Positions 63,241 through 64,000 of a stretch of DNA of 64,000 nucleotides are shown here, in pieces. Location: assembly GCA_025655455.1 (NCBI GenBank), contig JAHXIV010000007.1:1-64000 (forward strand). The letters are read 5' to 3'. The DNA comes from a gamma proteobacterium symbiont of Taylorina sp. Its GTDB lineage: Bacteria > Pseudomonadota > Gammaproteobacteria > GRL18. The notes under the pieces were generated by a model. The model was not told the DNA's origin. It did no database searches and saw only the letters and a list, made by a program, of their open reading frames with translations. Every line of letters starts with the position of its first letter. Position 1 is the stretch's first letter. A program made the translations under genes and the position numbers.

Positions 63241-64000
<760 letters not shown>

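Overview
This window looks like chromosomal DNA of an AT-rich, motile gammaproteobacterium. The housekeeping genes point that way: rdgC, an umuD-like gene, ybiT, radA, gatCAB, hslO and mreB, plus a MotY-like stator protein. I cannot name the genus. Nearly everything between 4.3 and 58.3 kb is signal transduction. I count about 20 intact receiver domains and one degenerate one, nine histidine kinases, a GGDEF-EAL protein, an HD-GYP protein, a CheR/CheB pair, a chemoreceptor and a MotA/MotB stator. No classical DNA-binding response regulator is visible.

Layout. (1) 1-900 is a scar zone: a Y1/RayT-type transposase fragment abuts the 3' end of a broken pepN, then comes a SemiSWEET gene and a probable group II intron 3' relic. 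(2) 926-4240: umuD-rdgC and ybiT. (3) 4297-11513 (minus): an overlapping operon of membrane hybrid kinase (three receivers), CheR, receiver-less CheB and REC-PAS-GGDEF-EAL. (4) 11836-19671 (plus): DUF255/DsbD-alpha fusion, MotY-like protein, NIT-domain chemoreceptor, radA. (5) 19765-28422: two divergent operons. The minus one holds a single receiver, REC-HD-GYP and REC-REC-kinase. The plus one holds REC-kinase, CheY-like protein, MotA, a zinc-ribbon MotB and a pseudo-receiver/TPR protein. (6) 28477-58252 (minus): about 30 kb with six giant hybrid kinases and two extracytoplasmic partner genes (SCO-like and SBP family 5). (7) 58317-63041 (minus): vapC relic, then hslO-gatB-gatA-gatC. (8) 63328-end: mreB, cut by the window edge.

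The standout is region 6. The six kinases share one C-terminal chassis (HisKA, HATPase, one or two receivers, Hpt, helical tail) but carry unrelated sensors: four solute-binding modules in tandem, a helical bundle, GAF-PAS-PocR, a His-rich membrane domain with PAS repeats, a short two-TM sensor, and SBP-dCache-PAS. A 1,841-bp stretch of the chassis is the same in two of them, and other pairs share shorter tracts. This suggests ongoing gene conversion of the core with sensor exchange. Because the cores are so alike, the kinases may all feed one shared downstream partner; the only outputs visible nearby are c-di-GMP turnover and motility.

A family of about 100-bp palindromic repeats with conserved ends (TAAGAGCCCTCAGC at one end, TTTGATAAGAG at the other) occurs in several intergenic gaps. 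One copy appears to supply the ribosome-binding site of a kinase gene.
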